DNA from: Epiperipatus broadwayi
Lineage: Eukaryota > Onychophora > Udeonychophora > Euonychophora > Peripatidae
Length of the DNA stretch: 64,000 bases
Assembly: GCA_028023455.1 (NCBI GenBank)
Contig: JAQFVV010000028.1
Location: 374,001 to 438,000 of the forward strand
Direction of reading: 5' to 3'
In this document: in pieces, positions 57,030-64,000 of the stretch
Numbering within the stretch: position 1 is the stretch's first letter
Layout of the letters: each line of letters starts with the position of its first letter
Notes under the pieces: generated by a model
Databases searched by the model: none
The model's input: only the letters and a program-made list of their open reading frames with translations
Told to the model about the DNA's origin: nothing
Position numbers and translations under genes: made by a program

Positions 57030-58510
57030 TAGCATTATTACACCTATATATATTTAATGACAGAATGTTATAGCACTGAAATATGTAATTTTCTAAGTGA
57101 TAAACTTGGGGTGCTGGTTATACTAGTGCAATGCCCCTAATGTGTAAAAGTTCATTAATATTTACAGACAGAAATGAGTCCATTTTTATTCATATTCCAA
57201 GATTTTACAAGATTGTTGTATTATTATAGACAACAATTACAGTTTATTAATTTGAGTATTAAAATGAAGTAAATTACAATGTGAATATATATATATAATG
57301 TTAAATACAATCATTTTTTGAATAGTAAATGCTGCTATGATAAATAATACACACTCATTTCAATACTCAATACAATAACAAGAAAATGAAATGCTTTCCT
57401 ATTAGTTTTCTTTATATATAAAGAAGGTTGTCTTGAATACCATTTGGAAAAAAATAAGTGCAATCTTTTGGACACATTGCCATCTTTTCTTTATTGTTTT
57501 AAGCCTATTTATAATGTTATATTACACTTTGCAGTGGATTGAAGCTTCCTTTTTCTTTGCAGCTACAATTTTAATATATAAGTTGGAAAAAATCTGAAGA
57601 TGTCAGCATTATATGAATCTTTTTGTGTGATTTACAGTAATCTGATAACATAACAAAGCTATGAAAGATGTGGCCTAGAAATCAATAGAAATGATATTTT
57701 CTGATTGGCTGGATATTTTAGCACATGGCTAAATAACTGAACCCTATAAATTTGTGAGAAAAATGTAATTTGTTTACAAATTAAAAGATTATAATGCAAT
57801 CTTTTTATAAAAGACTTATTTTCAAACCAAAAATGATGTAATTAATAGGAGATTGTCTTTGGAGACAATTTAGTTTTAAAAAGACAACTCTTCATTATGG
57901 TAACTGGAAGTAATTTCTATTGAATAAAAACAAATCCCTTTTATCAAAATTGCAAATAAAATACTTTTTACAGTTTTAACAATAATAAATAATTGATTAA
58001 CTTTTAGAATTTTTTTCTTTCTCTGATGATGACCAACCCTAAATGTATCCTTTTTTTAATAAAATAAAATTCAAATAATGAATAGTTAATTTTTCTAACA
58101 TTTTGAATAGATAAATTATATCTAATGATGCTATTGTTATAGGTAAAAATTTCATTTAAATGTTTATTTTTATTTATTTTTTTCAAAATTATTATTTTTA
58201 AAATTCCTATCACTTGAAAGCTTACGTTTGTAAAAAACAAACATTAAAAGTGTAAATATTATAGAGAAAAATAATTCAATTGTAAAAATAAATTGTTAAA
58301 ATATGGATGAATATTTAATAAAAGACTCACTAGATCCTATTCAAATTAAACAGGAGTTTCAGTTAAAAGGGTTAAGGCAGAAAATGTAAATATTAATTAA
58401 TCCATTTATTTATTGTAAGATATTTATTAAACATACTGATTTTTATTTAACAAAGTAAAGAATTTTTTTAAACTTTATTATAAACATTTAAATTATTTAT
58501 ATGTAATAAA
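57030..58510. other. AT-rich, no gene seen
   Basis: The stretch 57280-57400 resembles 58515-58640 (atagtaaatgctg, taataca). No coding feature. Confidence 0.5.
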
Positions 58511-58514
58511 GTAA

Positions 58515-58740
58515 ACCACAATGTAAATATGTATACAAATGTTTAATACAATTTTTTTAAAATAGTAAATGCTGTTGTAATAAACAATACATATTCCCTA
58601 TTTCAATATTAGATAATACAATAACAAAGCAATCTATATACAAAGAGAACCAATAGAAAAGTGATTCATTTTCTTGTTATTGCATTGTTAAATATTGAAG
58701 TGAAAGTGTATTATTTACTATAAGATCATTTATTATTTTT
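58515..58740. repeat. Fold-back repeat
   Basis: Left: atagtaaatgctgttgtaat ... aatacaataacaa. Right: ttgttattgcattgttaaat ... attatttactat. A half copy lies at 57280-57400. Confidence 0.55.
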
Positions 58741-58892
58741 AAAAATGATTTTATTTAAGATTATAATGCCAATTAATAGTAGTTGATAGTTTCTTGGCAA
58801 CATCAGCAGTTAAAGGTTATTTTTATTTACATGGATATAATCTCATTTCTATTCTTTATTATAATAACAATCCATGGAAATATTTAATTCAA

Positions 58893-59125
58893 TATATATA
58901 AGGCTTAACTTCTGCTATTAATATATGAAATATAAATCATACTGAAATAGTGAATGTAATTTAATCTTTATTTTAGTAAACTTAATATACTTTTAATGTG
59001 TTCAAATACTAATGGTTATCAAAAGTCACACAAGTATATAGATTAAATTACATACTCTATTACAGTATGTTTTATATTACATTTATTAATAGCAGAAGTT
59101 TGGCCTTTAATATATATATATATTA
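58893..59125. repeat. Fold-back repeat, about 78-bp arms
   Basis: From aaggcttaacttctgctatt to gtaatttaatct on the left, complemented from agattaaattac to aatagcagaagtt on the right. A second small fold-back follows at about 59135-59270. Confidence 0.7.
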
Positions 59126-59633
59126 ATCCTAATATTCTCACAGAATAAATGAATTCATACTATTATTTCTGGGAGCTTCTGTGTAATAAGAATATAGATG
59201 TTTCAGGTACTTTCCTCAAAGTCTATATTTTTATTATATGGAAACTCCTGGAAATAATGCCATGAATATATATATATATATATAACATTCACATTAAGAA
59301 ATTTTGATAGTTGGCTGTATTTATATAATTGTCCACATAAAACTTGGAGTGCAAATGAAAATAGACTCATTTATTCCTTGAAAATGTGGCTGAACTTTTA
59401 CACTAGGGGGTAATTACATTAATACAGTCAGTGTTCTGAATTCATTATTTGGAGAATTATATATTTTTTAATGCTATATTTTATCATTATATATAGAGAC
59501 ATAGTGTAGCTCAGTAAAAAATGATTGATTCTCTCTCCAACTTCAACAACAGCATCTCTGAATTTATACAAGTTATGTAGTGAAATAGTTAACTAAATGT
59601 ATTATGATGTCTGGATCATGAATTATGATGTGA

Positions 59634-62600
59634 TAAATTCCTAATGTCCACTCCATAAGTTCTTGTCATTGCAGCTTTTATTACTATGTGATTATTCATA
59701 TAGTATACGAACATGGATGGGCTGCTCACCAACATGCATTAGCCAGCGTGGTGAGTTTATTGGCTTTTTACCTTTGAGTTTAAGATCAAGAAACACCATG
59801 GTCTTTCTTCTCAGTGCCTGATAAGGCAGAATGAATGTTTGTGTAAATGATAAATATTTTTCCAATACATATATACAATTATGACAGACAAAAATAAAGC
59901 ATGGCCCTTATTCCCAGGAGGCTGTAAAGTCACCAACCAAGGCAGCGGTTGGTGGCGGAAGGCGGAGGGTGCTAAGAATCCCCTGATTGCGGATCCAGGC
60001 TGCCATTTGATGACGACTTTTTATTTAGGTACTTACAACTGCAGATCACTTTCAAGTGAAGGAAGATTGCAAGAATTAGAAGAAGAACTCTCGTATATTA
60101 AATGGGACATTATTGGACTTTGTGAAGTTAGAAGAAAAGGTGAAGAGACAATTGATTTAAAAAGTGGACATATACTCTATTATAAAGGCACAAATATTGG
60201 AAATACAAGTGGAGTAGGATTCATTATAAATAAAAAGTGGAAGAACAATATTGTGGAGATTGATGGTGTATCAGACAGAGTGGCAAGATTAGTTATACAA
60301 CTTAATAGCAGATATCAAATGCAGATAATTCAGGTTTATGCCCCAACAAGTTCTCATAGTGATGAAGTAGTAGAAGATTTTTATATGGATGTACAAAATG
60401 CTTTTGATCAGAGTAAACAACATTTTAAAATCGTTATGGGAGACTTTAATGCTAGAATTGGTAAACAAATGAAAGATGAAAGTGCTGTAGGTAATTTTGG
60501 TTATGGTAATAGAAATGAGAGAGGACATAGACTTGTGGAGTTTGCAGAAAAAGAAAAACTTTATATTATGAATTCTTTTTTTGAGAAAAATGTTAAAAGA
60601 AAATGGACATGGAAGCATCCAAATGAAGGTACAGCAGAATTGGATTATATTTTGACTAATAGGAAATACATATTTCAAGATTGTAATGTTCTTAATAAAT
60701 TTAACACAGGAAGTGATCATCGATTAGTAAGGTGTAAGATACGTGTTAATGTGAAACTAGAGAGACAAAAATTATTAAGAAAAACAATATTTACAGTTGA
60801 TATTCCTAATCTTCAGAAACATTCTAATGAATTTAAATTAGAACTTAGAAATCGGTTTCAAGTATTAGTAGATTTTGAGCATAATTCAGATTTGAATGAA
60901 ATTAATATGAAAATAACTGATACACTTTTAAAAACTGCAACAAAGATAGCTGGTAGAAAAAAGCAGCAATTGACCAATAAAATTTCTACTGAGACTAGAG
61001 AATTTATGAAGAAAAGAAGGAATATGAAGATATACAAAAATGATGCATTAAAAAGAATCGAATATCTCGAATTTTGTAAAATGGTGCGGAAAAGAGTTGA
61101 GAATGATATAAGAAAGTATAATTGTGAACTAGCAAGGAAAGCTGTAGAAGAAAATAAAAGTCTTAAGAATGTAAAACAACATTTTGGTATTGGTAGGAAA
61201 TTTATATCTGCAATAAGAAAAAAAGATGGAATTGTTACTAAAAAGAGAGATGACATCATGAAATTGGTAGAAGATTTTTATCAAGAATTATATAGTAATA
61301 AAGAACAAGTACCTACTATATCTATTCCATCTTCAAAATTGCCGAGAATTTTAAATGAAGAAGTGAGACACGCAATTAAATGTATAAAGAAGGGAAAGGC
61401 TCCAGGTAATGATGGAATTATAATTGATATATTAAAAGAAGCAGAAGAAGAAATAGAAAATTTTTTAGCAAAGTTATATACCAAATGTCTAAATGATAAA
61501 GATGTACCAGATGATTGGAAGAATGCAGTAATAATATTAATATTTAAAAAAGGTGATAAAGAAGATATTAGAAATTACAGACCTATTAGCCTTTTATCAG
61601 TTTTATATAAAATTTTTACCAAGATAATTACAACTCATCTACAGAGAACATTGGATTTCCACCAACCAAGAGAACAAGCTGCATTTAAAAGTGGTTTTAG
61701 TACAATAGATCATATCCAGGTGTTGAGAGAAGTTATAGAAAGGTCAAATGAATATGAGTTGTCATTATGTTTTGGATTTGTAGATTATGAAAAAGCATTT
61801 GATTCTATAAACATTTCTTCAGTGATTAAAGCATTGGATCATCAAGGTATAGATCCAGGATATTGTCATATTTTGAAGAATATTTATAAAAATACAACAG
61901 CAACAATTAGATTACATAACGATACTGGGAAAGTCAACATTGAGAAAGGTGTAAGACAAGGTGACTCCATATCTCCAAAACTTTTTACAGCAGTGCTGCA
62001 AGAAGTATTTTGTGGATTAAAATGGGAAACTAAAGGAGTGAAAGTAAATGGAGATTATTTAAGTCATTTAGATTTCGCAGATGATGTAGTTGTTTTTGCA
62101 AATAATGCTTCAGAGCTGCAGGATATGTTGCAGGAATTATCAGATGAAAGTAGGAAAGTAGGACTAAAGATAAATGTTAAAAAGACTAAAGTAATGTTTA
62201 ATCGATTTGCTCAAAATATGAAAATAAAGATTGATTATGATGAATTAGAAGAAGTTAACAGTTACAAATATCTTGGTCAGATTATTAATACAGATGGAAA
62301 CATAATGGAGGAAATTAATCATAGAATTAAACTTGGTTGGAGTGCTTTTGGTAGAAATAACTTGATACTAAAAGGAAATATGCCTATGTGTTTGAAAGGA
62401 AGGTTTTTAACAAATGTGTTTTACCAGTTCTTACTTATGGATCTGAGACTTGGACACTCAATATAAAAGCAATACAGAGACTTCAGACCACTCAAAGAAG
62501 TATGGAGAGATGTATGTTGGGAGTAACAAGAAGAGATCAAAAACGCAATGTATGGGTAAGAGAACAAACAGGTGTTACTGACCTCATTGAAAAAATAAAA

Positions 62601-62851
62601 AGATTGAAGTGGAGTTGGACTGGAAATATTGCTAGAAGAGATGATAATAGATGTACAATTGAAATTTTAAACTGGATTCCAAGAGATTGTAAAAGACCCA
62701 GAAAGAGACCACATGTGAGATGGATGGATGAAATAAGAAAGTGTGCAGGGGTGATGTGGAGAAGAGAAGCTGAATATCGGAGAAGATGGATTAAACTTGG
62801 AGAGACCTTCATCCTGCAGTGGATTGATAATGGTTGATAATGATGATGATG
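59634..62851 (+). mobile_element. RTE-like LINE, copy B, nearly full length
   Basis: Homology with copy A starts at aaattcctaatg (59634) and runs to the TGATGATGA tail (62851). It lacks the first 80 bp of the 5' UTR found in copy A, so it is slightly 5'-truncated. No clear target duplication is visible. It is the best copy in the window for reading the protein. Confidence 0.9.
59881..62837 (+). pseudogene. LINE endonuclease-reverse transcriptase, one frameshift
   Basis: The open frame from ATG 59881 gives 861 codons, but about 25 codons before its stop (near 62395) a 1-nt deletion relative to copy A shifts the frame. The true C-terminus continues in the frame 62388-62837, so the intact protein would be about 985 residues. 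Endonuclease/exonuclease/phosphatase domain, residues about 48-285: N53 in TYNCRS, E82 in LCEVR, the YAPTS loop, MGDFNARIG (187-194) and SDH (278-280). Reverse transcriptase, about 505-760: NYRPISLLS (565-573), FVDYEKAFDS (633-642), GVRQGDSISP (690-699) and the catalytic FADD (732-735). The C-terminal part has the WTLN-RLQTTQRSMERCMLG segment typical of LINEs. The product would nick target DNA and prime reverse transcription there. One deletion disables the C-terminus, but the catalytic domains are intact. Confidence 0.92.
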
Positions 62852-64000
62852 AACATGACATGTTTGTTTTATGACTTAATCCTCCTACACTCTGACAGTT
62901 TTCTTTGTTTTCACTTACTGTAAGCTTTCAACTTTTATTTTAGTATCAACCATTATTATATAACAGAATATAATGAAAATATACAGAAAATCACAATTAT
63001 TTTAAAAATTAGATTTTAATTCAAAGTACCATTTTTTCATTTAATTGTCAGGAGGAGCAAAGTGGATTTGTAAAATGAATAAAATTTTCTTGGTTTGACA
63101 TGTGTATCTAAAATGTGAATGAATAATTATCAATATATTATAAATCTATCAACTTATGCTTTAAAAATTTTAATTTTTTTAGTAATTTTTATGATATTGC
63201 TATATTTTCTAATAGACTATTAGTGATGACTTATTTTAAATAGATTATATTTGCCACCACCATAATTTCCATGGTAATGTTACTCAAAAAAATATAACCT
63301 TTTACATTTTAAAACAAAACATTTCTGTAGAAAATAAATATATAATAATATATTTCTTGATTTCTAATAATTATCACACAATTATTGTGCATAAATAACG
63401 ATAAATTTTCCAAAAAAAAAATCAACTTTTTAGTCATTTGTAATACTTTCACAATGTAACATCACAATGTTTGAGACTTTCAAGAATACAGTGGTTACTC
63501 ACCACTGTGGAATTTTGCAATCTTTGAAACTCCCACATTTTCAAATACCCTGACATCTTTAGAAATGTTTTGAAATTAAAACTGTAGAAAAAATATATAT
63601 GCATTTTAATGCTCAGAAAAAAAAAGCAAAATCTTTCAATAAAGGGCTATACATGCAAATAGAAATTCTAGATTTCTCAGGGATTAGACCTACACCTGAA
63701 TGAACATAGAGTTAACCCACAAAAGAACAATGTGCAACAATAAATTTTGTTTTAAATGAAGAAAAACCAACATTTTAAATGATTCAAACTATATATAGAC
63801 ATGAACCATATGGTCACTAAAATGTTTTCAGATGATTTGCAAAATTCCATGATAGTAGGAGAAGCATTAGAGGTCTTAGATTGAATATGTATTCTCTGTG
63901 ATAATGTTTCATATGTTATGTTTAATAGTATTTTTAAATAGCATCAATATATAATAAGTTAGGAGGTGATAAATTCCTTAATGCAATCTGTATTAAATTT
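62852..64000. other. AT-rich, no gene seen
   Basis: Nothing recognisable after the LINE tail. Confidence 0.5.

Overview
The window is AT-rich eukaryotic DNA, roughly 70% A+T by eye. It is dominated by interspersed repeats and short A/T, TA and trinucleotide tracts, and I find no intact host gene in it. The repeat set points to a metazoan: an RTE-like non-LTR retrotransposon, several tRNA-derived SINEs, a Penelope-type GIY-YIG fragment and very many fold-back elements. A mollusc, probably a cephalopod, is my best guess. That is an inference from the style of the repeats, not a demonstrated identification. The window could be intergenic or lie inside a very large intron.

The largest coding remains are two closely related LINE copies with an N-terminal apurinic-type endonuclease and a C-terminal reverse transcriptase. 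Copy A (42309-45600, minus) is complete: an exact 13-bp target-site duplication bounds it, but its ORF carries three frameshifts. Copy B (59634-62851, plus) lacks about 80 bp of the 5' UTR and has a single 1-nt frameshift near the 3' end of the ORF. Older relatives lie at 13741-13967 and 35893-36740, and a different LINE family is decayed at 31545-32335.

The most interesting layer is the fold-back repeats. Several families carry a short motif that folds as a type I hammerhead ribozyme: CTGANGA, a short stem II, GAAA, a cleavage triplet of the GTC class, and a stem I that keeps pairing through compensatory changes (best at 12783-12824, 15703-15744, 39251-39290, 14999-15043 and 27417-27477). 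Hammerheads are known from the pseudo-LTRs of Penelope-like elements and from retrozymes. A decayed Penelope-type GIY-YIG endonuclease fragment flanked by inverted repeats lies in the same window (16860-17525), so the pieces fit one system: ribozyme-bearing non-autonomous repeats possibly spread by Penelope-type or LINE machinery. The clearest array is 11966-12990, about 455-bp monomers in tandem and in inversion, each full monomer with one hammerhead.

Other layers, left to right: a GC-rich island of unknown nature (4010-4430); a 240-bp polypurine tract (6731-6973); six short tRNA-shaped SINEs whose acceptor stem is extended by a shared inverted flank (4924, 10110, 18700, 27074, 32176 and 42050); a 1.5-kb palindrome of about 320-bp units inserted with a 13-bp duplication into an array of about 170-bp repeats (22575-24800); and a cluster of five co-oriented SINEs joined by ACT/ATT runs (28825-29775). 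The remaining sequence is AT-rich and shows nothing I can name.
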